A stretch of DNA of 64,000 nt, taken from an uncultured Faecalibacterium sp. (GTDB lineage: Bacteria; Bacillota; Clostridia; Oscillospirales; Ruminococcaceae). The notes beneath the pieces were generated by a model. The model was given only the letters and a program-made list of their open reading frames with translations, had not been told where the DNA came from and searched no databases. Numbering within the stretch: the first letter of the stretch is position 1; every line of letters begins with the position of its first letter. Location: the NCBI GenBank assembly GCA_934539245.1, contig CAKTCK010000005.1, forward strand, positions 1 to 64,000. Direction: 5' to 3'. Positions 41,418 to 50,760 of this stretch are shown here, one piece after another. Made by a program: the position numbers and the translations under genes.

Positions 41418-42980
41418 TTACATGGGGTTTTCTTCTTCGTTGGCCGTCATGCGGTCAGGGTGGGTCAGGGGCAGCTGCTCGGTGTCCGCGTCAGCCGCCG
41501 GTTCGGTGGTGTCGGCAGCATCCGTGCTTTCTGCACTTTCGGTGCTGTCGGCAGTATCCTCTGCCGGGGCGGGTTCCTCGGCCTTGGGCGGCACCACATA
41601 GCCGGAGGGCAGGGTGGGCTCGCCCTGTGCAAAATAGATCTTGCGGGTGCTGCTGGCACTGGTATGGCTGAAGTCCAGCCGCCCGGTGTCGGTGGGACCG
41701 CAGCCCTTGCCATCGGCGTTGGTCAGCACATAGCGGGCGCGGTCCAGCTTATAATCCAGATCGTTCAGCGTACCCAGAAGCACGCTGATGCGGTCCTGAT
41801 ACAAAAATGCGAGCTGCTCGGTGTCTGCCACCTCCAGCCGTGTCACGTCCTGCGACAGGCCGTATTCCTCCAGCTTGCTGCGCAGTGTGCGCAGCGCTTC
41901 CATGCGGGCGGTCTCGGTGCTCACCGTGCTTTCGGCAGCTTCCGAGCCGGAGGCGCTTGCGGCGTCCGCGTCGTCCACAAACCAGAAGCCCTGTCCCGGG
42001 GTGGTGTCCTGCAGCTTGCCGCCGTACAGGGTGCAAAGTCCCTCGGGCTGGGTGCTTTCCTCGGACAGGATCTTCCATTTGTCCGAGATCACAAGCCACT
42101 TGCTGCCGTTTTGCACCGCGTAGGCGGGCACCGCTTCGGTCACCTGCACCACCACGGTGTTGGGGTAATCCCGGATCACCTTGATGGAGCCCAGCAGCGG
42201 GAAGTTCTGCTCCAGCACAGCGGCCTTTTCGCCGGGCTCAAAGCTGAAGATGTTCTCTTCCAGCTGCACGCCCATCCGCTGCAAAATGCTGTCTGCGGTA
42301 TAACCCGCGATCTCGGTCACCTGTTTGCCGTCCGGAGTCTGCACCTGAATGGAATTGATGCGGAACAGCATGGTCATGGTCAGGTAGATGCCCGCACCAA
42401 TGACGCACAGCAGCATGGCAAAGGCGGTCAGGCGGCGCAGCATCCGGCGGCGGCGCAGGGTAGCGCGGGTCACCTTGCGCTTTTTGCGCTGTTCCCGCCG
42501 GGCAGGATTTTGCTGCGGGGCGCTCTGCGCCGGGCGCAGGCGTTGGCCGCTGCCTGCCGGGTGCTGCCGGTTCGCGTTCTGGTAATTCTGGTTTTTCCGG
42601 CTGCTCTGCCCGCTGCGGGCATTGTTTGCCGGGCGGCGCTGCTTGCCGCCGGACTTTGCGTTTTGGGGTCTGCTGCCCGCCGGGCGGTTGCCGGAGGGGT
42701 ATGGGGTGGTATTGCTTCCCTGCCCCTGCACCGGGCGGCGGGTCTGGGTCTGGGTGGGGAACTGGATGCTGTTATCTGCCCGGGAGGCGCGCACGCTGCC
42801 GTTGGCGCTGCGGGAAGGCGGGCGGCTGAGCGGCTCGCCGTTGTAGCCGTAGCGGCTGCTGCCGGTGCTCCGGGGCGTATGATCCTGCGAAGGCGCAGAG
42901 GTGCGCGCCACATCCCGGTTCAGGTCATAAGGTCGCGTGTTCCGGGGTCTGCCGTTGCGGTCACGGTTCTGCTGCATCAT
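41418..42980 (-). CDS. divIB: Cell-division protein FtsQ/DivIB
   Basis: About 520 residues. A long basic, Arg/Gln/Asn/Ser-rich cytoplasmic tail of roughly 185 residues precedes one membrane helix (LTAFAMLLCVIGAGIYLTM, about 184-206). A POTRA domain follows (INSIQVQTPDGKQVTEIAGY ... VVVQVTEAVPAYAVQ), then a beta domain and an acidic Glu/Ala/Thr-rich tail. FtsQ/DivIB stabilises the FtsL-FtsI division complex outside the membrane. The start is uncertain: GTG 42986, ATG 42980 or 42977, with GAAGG just before. Genes murG and murE flank it. Confidence 0.85.
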   Translation of the reverse strand: MMQQNRDRNGRPRNTRPYDLNRDVARTSAPSQDHTPRSTGSSRYGYNGEPLSRPPSRSANGSVRASRADNSIQFPTQTQTRRPVQGQGSNTTPYPSGNRPAGSRPQNAKSGGKQRRPANNARSGQSSRKNQNYQNANRQHPAGSGQRLRPAQSAPQQNPARREQRKKRKVTRATLRRRRMLRRLTAFAMLLCVIGAGIYLTMTMLFRINSIQVQTPDGKQVTEIAGYTADSILQRMGVQLEENIFSFEPGEKAAVLEQNFPLLGSIKVIRDYPNTVVVQVTEAVPAYAVQNGSKWLVISDKWKILSEESTQPEGLCTLYGGKLQDTTPGQGFWFVDDADAASASGSEAAESTVSTETARMEALRTLRSKLEEYGLSQDVTRLEVADTEQLAFLYQDRISVLLGTLNDLDYKLDRARYVLTNADGKGCGPTDTGRLDFSHTSASSTRKIYFAQGEPTLPSGYVVPPKAEEPAPAEDTADSTESAESTDAADTTEPAADADTEQLPLTHPDRMTANEEENPM

Positions 42981-43014
42981 TCGCACCTTCTTTCCTGTTT
43001 ATTCCGGGTCTGCA

Positions 43015-44142
43015 TCACGGAGTCTTTACCAGCTTGAGCAAAGCCGCAGTGATGCGGTCCAGACTGTCGTCCACCGACAGGCTGCGGGCATTCCTGCCCA
43101 TTTCGGCCAGCTTGCCGGGCTGTGCCAGCATTTCGGCCACCGTCTGCACCAGCTTTTCGCCGGTCAGGTCTTTTTCCTCAATGACCACAGCCGCCCCGGC
43201 CTTTTGCAGCTCCATGGCGTTGTAGTACTGGTGGTTCTCGGCCACATTGGGGCTGGGGATCAGCACAGCGGCGCGTCCCACGGCTTCCAGCTCGGCCAGC
43301 GTCAGCGCACCGGCACGGCTGATGACGAGGTCTGCCGCTGCCAGCAGTTCCGGCATATTGTTGATGTATTCCTTTACCACAAGGCTGTCGCCGGGGGCAA
43401 AATCCTTCTGCTTTTGCAGCTGCTCAAACAGCTGCACGCCATACTGTCCGGTGGCGTGCAGGTGCAGCACCGGCTTGTGCTCGTGCTGCTCCCAAGCGCA
43501 CAGGTCTGCCACCACCTCGTTGACCCGGCGTGCACCCAAGCTGCCGCCGAAGGACAGGATAACGGTGCGGTCGCCCGCACCCAGCTGCGCGCGGATGGCT
43601 TCGCGGTTTGCGGCCTGTGCAAACACTTCCGGCCGCACGGGGTTGCCCACCACAAGGGTCTTGTCCGGTGCGCCCAACTTTTCCACAGCGGCGGGCACGG
43701 CGGCAAACACGATATCCACATCCGGGGCCAGCAGCTTGTTGGTCACACCGGGGAAAGCGTTCTGCTCGTGCAGAGCGGTGTGGATGCCCATTTTGGCGGC
43801 GCAGCGCACCACCGGGCCGGACACATAGCCGCCGCAGCCGATGACGAGATCCGGCTTTACCTCCTTCATCATGGCCTTGGCCTTAGGGCCGGAGAGGGCC
43901 AGATTCCACAGGGTAACGATGTTGCGCTTGATGTTGTGCAGGCTCAGCTTGCGCTGGAAGCCGGTGATCTCGATGTGGTGGAATGGGTAGCCTGCCTGTG
44001 TGACCAGACGGTACTCCATGCCCTCCTTACGGCCTGCAAAGTGGATCTCGGCGGTGGGGTCGGCCCTTTTCAGAGCACCGGCAATGGCCAGTGCGGGGTT
44101 GATATGTCCGGCAGTGCCGCCGGCTGCGATGAGAACACGCAT
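43015..44142 (-). CDS. murG: UDP-GlcNAc transferase MurG
   Basis: 375 residues of the GT28 family. GGTAGHINPALAIAGAL (8-24), GCGGYVSGPVV, HEQNAFPGVTNKLLA, SFGGSLGARRVNEVV and the C-terminal RAGALTLAELEAVGRAAVLIPSPN box are all typical. It adds GlcNAc to lipid I at the inner membrane face. AAGGAGG precedes ATG 44142. ftsW is upstream and divIB downstream. Confidence 0.95.
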   Translation of the reverse strand: MRVLIAAGGTAGHINPALAIAGALKRADPTAEIHFAGRKEGMEYRLVTQAGYPFHHIEITGFQRKLSLHNIKRNIVTLWNLALSGPKAKAMMKEVKPDLVIGCGGYVSGPVVRCAAKMGIHTALHEQNAFPGVTNKLLAPDVDIVFAAVPAAVEKLGAPDKTLVVGNPVRPEVFAQAANREAIRAQLGAGDRTVILSFGGSLGARRVNEVVADLCAWEQHEHKPVLHLHATGQYGVQLFEQLQKQKDFAPGDSLVVKEYINNMPELLAAADLVISRAGALTLAELEAVGRAAVLIPSPNVAENHQYYNAMELQKAGAAVVIEEKDLTGEKLVQTVAEMLAQPGKLAEMGRNARSLSVDDSLDRITAALLKLVKTP

Positions 44143-44197
44143 GGTGATTCCTCCTTATAAACGCCCGGCTACGGGCCGGGCGGGCTTGCGTTTTGTT

Positions 44198-45511
44198 TTA
44201 CTGTTCTGTGCGGGCTGCGCGGGCAGAAGCCAGATCAATGGTCTTGCGGGCAAGCTCTGCTTCCCGCTCGGCGCGGGCAGCTTCCCGCTGGGCACGCATC
44301 TGCTCCCGCTGCTGCGCTGCCCGCTCGCCGTTGCGGCCAATGTTCACCATTACGCCCATCTCTGCCAGCAGCAGGATCAGGCTGGTGCCGCCGGAGGAGA
44401 AGAAGGGCAGACTGATGCCGGTATTGGGCAGGGTGTTGGTGACCACGGCGATGTTGCAGAACACCTGCCACGCGATCTGTGCCATGATGCCGATGCCCAC
44501 CATGGTGCAGTACAGGTTCTCGGCCTTATAGGCGATGAGCAGCCCCTGCACGATGAACAACACGAACAGCACGATGATGAGCACTGCGCCGATGAAGCCC
44601 AGTTCCTCGCATACCACACTGAAGATGAAGTCGTTGGTGCTTTCCGGCAGCCAGAGCTGCTTTTCCACGCTGTTGCCCAGCCCCAGCCCCTTCAGCCCGC
44701 CGGAGCCGATGGCATAAAGGCTCTGCACGGTCTGGTCGGTCATCTTGCTCAGATCCTGCGTCCAGCCGTCCAGACGCTTTTGCAGGTAAGGGATGGAGTC
44801 CACATGGGAGAGCAGGGTCTCCAGCAAGGCGCCCGCCGTGATGGCGCCCGCCCATGTCAGCACACCGCCGCTGCCGGACAGCAGCAGGATGGTGCCCACC
44901 ACCGCCACCGTCAGCACGATGCCGGACATATGCGGCTCCAGCGCCAGCAGGATGACCACCGGTATAAGGGGCAGCACCGGCACCACCAGCTGCTTCCACA
45001 CCCGCACCCGCAGCCACTCCCCGGGGGTAAGCAGGATGCGGCGCTCCGGGTCCAACCGCTCCACCTGTGGCGCTTTGGCTGCAAGATGGGAGCTGAACAG
45101 GATCATCTCAAACTTTGCTACCTCCGAGGATTGCAGCGTAAGCCCGCCGAAGCGGATCCAGCGGCGGCAGCCGTTCAGGGGTGCCATGGTCAGGGTGACG
45201 GCCAGCATGGCCAGCACGATGATGTATCCCGGCACCACCATCTTGCGCAGAAAACGGTGGTCCATATAGCTCATCAGGAACATACAGCCCAGCCCGAGCA
45301 TCATGCACAATGCCTGTTGCTTGATGTAGTGGAAGCTGTCACCCATGCGCAGATAGCCCGTGGTGTAGCTGGCGCTGAACAGCATCACCAGCCCAAAGAT
45401 CATAATAACGGCCAGCGTAGCCAGCCAGTCGATCAGCAGCCGGGACCACGGGCCCGGGTCTCTCTGGAACACCGGCACCGGCGCTCTGTGTTTTTTGCGG
45501 ATAGTCGCCAT
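44198..45511 (-). CDS. ftsW: Peptidoglycan polymerase FtsW (SEDS family)
   Basis: 437 residues with about ten membrane helices. SEDS marks are NGCRRWIRFGGLTLQSSEVAKFEMILF, SHVDSIPYLQKRLDGW and NTGISLPFFSSGGTSLILLLAEMGVMVNI. A charged Arg/Glu/Ala-rich cytosolic tail of about 50 residues ends the protein. It polymerises septal glycan with the PBP at 48170. ATG 45511 has GGGAG upstream; the extension to 45586 lies in the mraY-like gene. Confidence 0.93.
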   Translation of the reverse strand: MATIRKKHRAPVPVFQRDPGPWSRLLIDWLATLAVIMIFGLVMLFSASYTTGYLRMGDSFHYIKQQALCMMLGLGCMFLMSYMDHRFLRKMVVPGYIIVLAMLAVTLTMAPLNGCRRWIRFGGLTLQSSEVAKFEMILFSSHLAAKAPQVERLDPERRILLTPGEWLRVRVWKQLVVPVLPLIPVVILLALEPHMSGIVLTVAVVGTILLLSGSGGVLTWAGAITAGALLETLLSHVDSIPYLQKRLDGWTQDLSKMTDQTVQSLYAIGSGGLKGLGLGNSVEKQLWLPESTNDFIFSVVCEELGFIGAVLIIVLFVLFIVQGLLIAYKAENLYCTMVGIGIMAQIAWQVFCNIAVVTNTLPNTGISLPFFSSGGTSLILLLAEMGVMVNIGRNGERAAQQREQMRAQREAARAEREAELARKTIDLASARAARTEQ

Positions 45512-45539
45512 CTGCGCTCCCTTCCCTCTCTGTGCCCGG

Positions 45540-46535
45540 TCAGCACCAGCGCAGCAGCGCCAGCGCCAGCACATAGCCGACAGCACTCAGTGCAAAGCTG
45601 CACAGGAACACCGTCTCCGGGCTCATTTTATGCTTTTTTACCCAGCAGCGCAAGGGCTTGCCGGTGCGTTTTGCACACAGCAGCTGCGCTGCCAAAAGAC
45701 CGCCCGCCGCCCAGAAGGGCAGCGCCAGCGGCACGGTCAGGCTGGTCATATCCAGACTGAGCGGGATACAGCCGATGGCACCCGCCGCCAGCAGACTGCC
45801 GCAGCAGCCCACCCCCAGCTTTGCCGGAGGAAACGCCCACAGCAGCAGTGCCACCAGCGCCCCGGCAAGCGCGGCGGGCAGCACCGCCAGCCCGGAAACA
45901 CCCAGACCGGCCTCTGCCATCATCAGCGCCAGCATGGCCACAAAGGCTGCACCGCATACCGTGCCCTCGTCCCGCTCAGCCACCCGGGCACACTCGGCCA
46001 GTGCCACCATCAGCACCGCCCACAAAAAAGGCACGGCGCTGCCCAGCAGCACATACCCTGCCCCGGGCACACCCAGCCCCCGGGGCAGACAGCCCGCTGC
46101 CCGCAGCAGCAAAAGGACGAACGCTGCAACCAGTGCTTCCAGCAAAAGCCGGACGTCCCGCCGCAGCCCAAGCGCCGCCGGGCTGCGCATCCGGGCAAGG
46201 TCCTCTGCAAGACCCACTGCCCCAAAGGCAAGCGCCCCCGCCAGTGCCGTGAGCAGCCGCGTCATCAGCCGGCCCTCGCTGCCCAGCAGCTCCGGCTGGC
46301 CTACGCAGGCGGCAAGCCAGCCCACGCCCACCGCAGTCACTGTGCCCGCCGCCGCACACAGCCCGCCCCACAGTGGGGCGCGCAGGGGTGCAGGCCGGGG
46401 CTGCTCAGACTGTACCGGCTGCTGGTTTTGTTCGCGGCGTTCCAGCACCCGCCGCAGCGGCACAAACAGGCTGCACAGGGCTGCCGTAAGGGCAAAACCC
46501 AACACCACCGCCGCTGCCAAGGCGAAACGCTCCAT
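45540..46535 (-). CDS. MraY-like membrane protein lacking catalytic residues
   Basis: 331 residues, about ten membrane helices, in the mraY slot between murF and ftsW. Fold landmarks align with MraY: RAPLWGG for TPTMGG, GLAEDLARMRSPAALGLRRDV for the GFxDDYxK...NLGL block, FPPAKLGVGCCGSLLAAGAI for [21 protein letters not shown], and KHKMSPE for KMSPLHHH. The DD pair becomes ED, the NLTDGLDG box reads RVAERDEG, the essential Asp of MGDxGS is Cys, and the HHH motif is gone. So it is very unlikely to be an active phospho-MurNAc-pentapeptide transferase. The frame is intact, not a pseudogene. A true MraY must lie elsewhere. Confidence 0.8.
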   Translation of the reverse strand: MERFALAAAVVLGFALTAALCSLFVPLRRVLERREQNQQPVQSEQPRPAPLRAPLWGGLCAAAGTVTAVGVGWLAACVGQPELLGSEGRLMTRLLTALAGALAFGAVGLAEDLARMRSPAALGLRRDVRLLLEALVAAFVLLLLRAAGCLPRGLGVPGAGYVLLGSAVPFLWAVLMVALAECARVAERDEGTVCGAAFVAMLALMMAEAGLGVSGLAVLPAALAGALVALLLWAFPPAKLGVGCCGSLLAAGAIGCIPLSLDMTSLTVPLALPFWAAGGLLAAQLLCAKRTGKPLRCWVKKHKMSPETVFLCSFALSAVGYVLALALLRWC

Positions 46536-46563
46536 AGATCAGACACTCCATTTCGCCAAATAG

Positions 46564-47946
46564 TTATACTTCTGCTTCTTTATGCTCTTCGTAGAAGATA
46601 TCCAGCACTTTTTCCAGTGCCATGCCGTGGCTGGCCTTTACCAGAACGGCATCGCCGGGCTGCACCCGGTCCAGCAGAGCATCGGCGGCCTCGCGGTAAT
46701 TTTCCGCGTGCAGGGTCTTTACCCCCTTGGCCGCAGCCACCACGGCGGTGCGCTTGGCCTGCTCGCCGTAGGTGATCAGGCAGTACAGCCCGCTCTCGGC
46801 GGCAAGGCGTCCCAGCTCCTCGTGTGCTTCGCGGCTCAGCTCGCCCAGCTCCAGCATATCGCCCAGCAGGGCAAAGCGGCGCTTGCAGGGGAAATCTTTA
46901 AACATAGCCAGCGCTGCCTTCATGCTGTCCGGGTTTGCATTGTAGCAGTCCTCGATGACGGTCACGCCCTCGCTGTCCACCACCTTCTGGCGGCGGCCGG
47001 TCTGCTCAAAGTTGGAAAGCCCCCGGATGACCCCCTTGGCGTCACACCCCAGACGGGTGGCGGCGCAGTAGGCAGCCAGAGCGTTTGCCACATTGTGGCG
47101 TCCCATGGCGGGGATGTTCACCACAAAGGTGCCGTGCTCCTGATCTTCCAGCACAAAGCTCATGCCGTCGGCTTCCTGCCGGATGGACAGGGCACAAACA
47201 TCCGCGTTTTCATCGCTCAGGCTGAACCACACCGGGCGCACATGGGCGGGCAGCGTTGCCTTGCGCAGGAAGGGGTCATCGTAGTTCAGCACCAGCGGTG
47301 CGCCCTCCGGCAGACCGTTGCAGATCTCCAGCTTTGCCTTGCAGATATTCTCCTGGCTGCCCAGATTGCCGATATGGGACACGCCGATGCAGGTGATGAT
47401 GCCCACATCCGGGCGTGCTGCCCGCACCAGACGGTCGATCTCGCCCGCGTGGCTCATGCCCATCTCAATGACCGCGTACTCGGTGCTGCTTTCCAACCGC
47501 ATCAGGGTGCGGGGCATTCCCAGCTCATTGTTCTGGTTGCCCTCGGTCTTGATGGTCTCGCCAAAGCCACTCAGGGCGGCGTAGGTCATTTGCTTGGTGG
47601 TGGTCTTGCCCACGCTGCCGGTCACGCCCACCATCTTGGGGTGGTACTGGCTGCGGTAGTTTGCGCCCATCACCATCATGGCATGGTAGCTGTCCGGGCA
47701 AAGGATGGCCTTTTCCTCCGGCACACCGGGCACGGGATGGTTGACCACCACATACTCCGCGCCCTGCTCCAGCGCACGGGCGGCGAAATCATGGCCGTCG
47801 AACCGCTCGCCGGGGAAGGCCACAAAAATGCAGCCGGGCTTTACCTCACGGCTATCGGTGGTGACCAGCGTCACCTCCGGGTCACTGGTCAGTTTTCCGG
47901 CAGGCACCAGCCCTGCCAGAAGCTTGCTTGCATGGATCTTTTCCAT
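46564..47946 (-). CDS. murF: UDP-MurNAc-pentapeptide synthetase MurF
   Basis: 460 residues from ATG 47946 (GAGGGG upstream). P-loop GVTGSVGKTTTKQM, EGNQNNELGMPRTLM, VIEMGMSHAGEIDRL, and the C-terminal DCYNANPDSMKAAL and LLGDMLELGELS are the MurF signatures. It adds D-Ala-D-Ala to the UDP-MurNAc tripeptide in the cytosol. The transpeptidase gene lies upstream behind a gap with a strong hairpin (48087-48122), and the mraY-like gene is downstream. Confidence 0.95.
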   Translation of the reverse strand: MEKIHASKLLAGLVPAGKLTSDPEVTLVTTDSREVKPGCIFVAFPGERFDGHDFAARALEQGAEYVVVNHPVPGVPEEKAILCPDSYHAMMVMGANYRSQYHPKMVGVTGSVGKTTTKQMTYAALSGFGETIKTEGNQNNELGMPRTLMRLESSTEYAVIEMGMSHAGEIDRLVRAARPDVGIITCIGVSHIGNLGSQENICKAKLEICNGLPEGAPLVLNYDDPFLRKATLPAHVRPVWFSLSDENADVCALSIRQEADGMSFVLEDQEHGTFVVNIPAMGRHNVANALAAYCAATRLGCDAKGVIRGLSNFEQTGRRQKVVDSEGVTVIEDCYNANPDSMKAALAMFKDFPCKRRFALLGDMLELGELSREAHEELGRLAAESGLYCLITYGEQAKRTAVVAAAKGVKTLHAENYREAADALLDRVQPGDAVLVKASHGMALEKVLDIFYEEHKEAEV

Positions 47947-48086
47947 TGTTGTATCCCCTCTCGTTCTATCTATTATAGGAAACCGCCGCACCCTATTTTG
48001 TACAGCGGCCTTTTCGGCGTTTGACGATCAGAAATGGCCTCCGCGCTGCTCTGGCCATTCCCAGCGGAATTAAGCTTTTAAATCGG

Positions 48087-48122
48087 GCGATTCCGGGCAG
48101 ACTGCGGTCTGCCCGGAATCGC
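48087..48122 (-). terminator. Perfect 16-bp hairpin between the PBP gene and murF
   Basis: A perfect 16-bp stem (48087-48102 with 48107-48122) with a 4-base loop. The minus-strand sequence after it, CCGATTTAAAAG, is not a good T-run, so it may only attenuate transcription or stabilise the mRNA end. Confidence 0.5.
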
Positions 48123-48169
48123 ATTTTCACGAATGGAGCCGCAGCGGAAAACGCGCTATAAAATCGTTT

Positions 48170-50647
48170 TTACCCACAGGTCAGGGTGATAATGGTGCCG
48201 CGCTGCACGCTGGAACCGGGCTCGGCGCTTTGCGCCTGCACCGTGCCGCTGCCTTCTACCACACAGTTCAGCCCGGCAGCGCTCAGCATCTGACGGGCAA
48301 AGTCCGGGCTCTTGCCGGTCACATCCGGCACCTCGGTGCGGCTGCCCTCGTAGGTATCGGTATACAGGTAGATGGTGGTGCCGTAGGGCACCTTGGTACC
48401 CGCGTGGGGGTACTGGTAGGTGACCGGGGCAGCGGACTGGCTGCTCTGGCTCTCCTGCAGCTGATGCTTCAGACCCTGAATATTCAGGCTCACCTGTGCA
48501 TTGCTCCACTCGTTCCCCACAAGGTTCGGCACAGTGACGATGGTGCCGCTGCGGTCCTCGCCATCGGTGGCGATGCCCAGATAGGGGGCTACCTCGCTGA
48601 TGATATTGCCCGCCACAGGGGCTGCAAGGATGGAGGAATAGTCCGTTTGTGCGTTGTTGGGGTCGTCCAACATGACGTAGACGAGGATCTCCGGGTCGTT
48701 GGCGGGCAACACTGCCACAAAGGAAGCCACCTTTTTATAGTCGCCGTCGGCGCGGCGGTGCATATTCAGCTGCTCGGAAGTGCCGGACTTGCCGCCGATG
48801 CGGTAGCCGGACACATAGGCGTTTTTGCCGCCGCCGGTACCGTTGCCCACCTCGTACTCCATCATCTGCCGGATGACATCGCTGGCGCTCTGGCTGATGA
48901 CCTGACGGCGCACGTTTGCGCCGATCTCCTGAATGACGTTGCCGTTGGCATCGGTGATCTTATCCACCACATGGGGGGTGACCAGATACCCGCCGTTGAC
49001 GGTGGCCGCAATAGCGGTGCACATCTGCAGCGGGGTGATGGCCATGGCCTGACCGAAGGAGGAGGACGCCAACTGCACCTCGCCCAGCTGGTCGGCGCGG
49101 TAGTACTGCATAAAGTTGGTCTCGCTGGGCAGGTCTACGCCGGTACGGGCGGTAAAGCCAAAGGCATCGAAGTAGTTATAGAACTGCTGCGAGCCGACGC
49201 GCTGTCCCAGCTGGATGTAATAGATGTTGCAGCTCTTGCGCAGTGCCTCGGCCATGTTGATGGTGCCGTGCGCCTTGCGTCCGGCGCAGTGGTAGGTCTC
49301 CTTTGCCACGCCATAAGCGCCGGAGCAGGTAAAGGTGGTGTTCATGGTCGCCACGCCGGAGTCGATGCCCATGGCGGAGGTGATGACCTTGAACACAGAG
49401 CCCGGGTAGTACAGCTCGGTGATGGTCTTGTTCTTCCACAGGATATCCCGGTAGTAACCGGAATAGTCCGCTTCCTCGTCCAGAATCTTGTTGCCCAACT
49501 CGTCGGTGATGTAGTTGCCGTCGGCGTCCTTTTTATAGATGCCGTAAAGCTCCGGCTCTGCGTGCACCAGCTCGTTGAGGTAAGCCTCGTTGGCGGTGTA
49601 GTTCAGCGGGTCGTTGGGGTCAAAGTCCGGCTTGGAGGCCATGGCAAGGATGGCACCAGTCTTGACGTTCATTACAATGGCACAGCCGCGGTTTTCCACC
49701 GTATTGGCTGCAATGGCTTCGTTCAGGTACCGCTCCGCGATCTCCTGCACATTCACATCCAGCGACAGCACCAGATTGGAGCCGTCCTTGGCGGCAAAGG
49801 TGGTAGCGTTGGCGTCTGCAATGGCGTTGCCCACCGCGTTGCGCTGGGTGATAGTGCGGCCATCTACACCGGCCAAGGTGGACTGGTAGGATTTTTCCAG
49901 TCCGTAGGTGCCGACGCCATCCGCATCCGTAAAGCCCAGCACCGCTGCGGCAAAGGCACCGTAGGGGTAGTTGCGCTGGAAGCTCTTTTCCGAGGACACC
50001 GAGATGCGCCCCTTGCGGGAGGTATCGGTGGCCTTTTTGTGCGCCTTGTTGAAGCTGGTGACGTACTTTTCAATGGAAAGCTTCACCGCGTTGTTCACCT
50101 TGGTGGCAAGGGTGACGTAGGCAGAATCCAGCCGGGAAAGTGCATCGTAGACGGTCTGGTACTGCTGCTGGTACTCTGCCGAGGAGGTGTCCACGCTGTC
50201 CATGCTTTCGCCGTCCCCGGAGAGCAGACGCAACGTCAGTTCCCGGCTCACCTCGGCACACATGGCGGGGTCCAGCGTTTTGGTCACAGTGTCGTCATCA
50301 TTGGTCTTGCTTGTATAAAGGATGCTGCTGTAACTGGGGTCTGCCCAGATGGTCCACACCACACTGGTGGAGGCAAGGGTGATGCCGGAGGCATCGTAGA
50401 TCTCGCCCCGGGTGGCCTTGATGGTGGTATCCAGCAGCTGCTGCTGGGCGGCGTACTGGCGGTACTCTGCCCCATGGACGATCTGGATGTTATACAGGCT
50501 GCGGATGACGATGGCAGCCGCCACCACCACCGCAAGGATGCCCAGACGGCTGCAAATCCGCCGCACCCGGCTGTCCAGCCGGTCCCGGCCGGAGGCCGGA
50601 CGCAGGCGGTAGCCCCTGCTTTTTTTGTTACGGAAAGGTTCTTGCAT
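48170..50647 (-). CDS. Class B penicillin-binding protein (FtsI/PBP2, SpoVD type) with PASTA domains
   Basis: 825 residues. A basic cytoplasmic start, one membrane helix (LAVVVAAAIVIRSLYNIQI) and the dimerisation domain (ATRGEIYDASGITLA). The transpeptidase motifs are SVFK (Ser near residue 417), SCN and KSGTSEQ (near 620). Two PASTA domains end the protein (VPNLVGNEWSNAQVSL and VPDVTGKSPDFARQML). It crosslinks septal peptidoglycan together with FtsW. The start at 50647 has AGGAGAG upstream. A terminator-like hairpin lies between it and ftsL. Confidence 0.93.
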   Translation of the reverse strand: MQEPFRNKKSRGYRLRPASGRDRLDSRVRRICSRLGILAVVVAAAIVIRSLYNIQIVHGAEYRQYAAQQQLLDTTIKATRGEIYDASGITLASTSVVWTIWADPSYSSILYTSKTNDDDTVTKTLDPAMCAEVSRELTLRLLSGDGESMDSVDTSSAEYQQQYQTVYDALSRLDSAYVTLATKVNNAVKLSIEKYVTSFNKAHKKATDTSRKGRISVSSEKSFQRNYPYGAFAAAVLGFTDADGVGTYGLEKSYQSTLAGVDGRTITQRNAVGNAIADANATTFAAKDGSNLVLSLDVNVQEIAERYLNEAIAANTVENRGCAIVMNVKTGAILAMASKPDFDPNDPLNYTANEAYLNELVHAEPELYGIYKKDADGNYITDELGNKILDEEADYSGYYRDILWKNKTITELYYPGSVFKVITSAMGIDSGVATMNTTFTCSGAYGVAKETYHCAGRKAHGTINMAEALRKSCNIYYIQLGQRVGSQQFYNYFDAFGFTARTGVDLPSETNFMQYYRADQLGEVQLASSSFGQAMAITPLQMCTAIAATVNGGYLVTPHVVDKITDANGNVIQEIGANVRRQVISQSASDVIRQMMEYEVGNGTGGGKNAYVSGYRIGGKSGTSEQLNMHRRADGDYKKVASFVAVLPANDPEILVYVMLDDPNNAQTDYSSILAAPVAGNIISEVAPYLGIATDGEDRSGTIVTVPNLVGNEWSNAQVSLNIQGLKHQLQESQSSQSAAPVTYQYPHAGTKVPYGTTIYLYTDTYEGSRTEVPDVTGKSPDFARQMLSAAGLNCVVEGSGTVQAQSAEPGSSVQRGTIITLTCG

Positions 50648-50724
50648 TGGTTCTCTCCTGCGGGGCGTGCACTGCATTCCGCGCGCCCTGCGCTGTTATT
50701 TGTTCAGACTGCGGTGTCCATAAA

Positions 50725-50756
50725 CCGAAAAAAGCGTGCGCTGCCGCACGCTTTCT
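50725..50756 (-). terminator. Terminator/attenuator between ftsL and the PBP gene
   Basis: AAAGCGTGCG (50731-50740) pairs with CGCACGCTTT (50745-50754). On the minus strand the stem is followed by TTTTTTCGG, a good intrinsic terminator placed 6 bp after the ftsL stop within the division cluster. Confidence 0.75.
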
Positions 50757-50760
50757 CCGT

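Noticed and set aside
45540..46535. Calling the mraY-slot gene an ordinary mraY or a frameshifted pseudogene
   Set aside because: Catalytic residues are missing throughout but the frame is continuous and the fold blocks align, so neither label fits.
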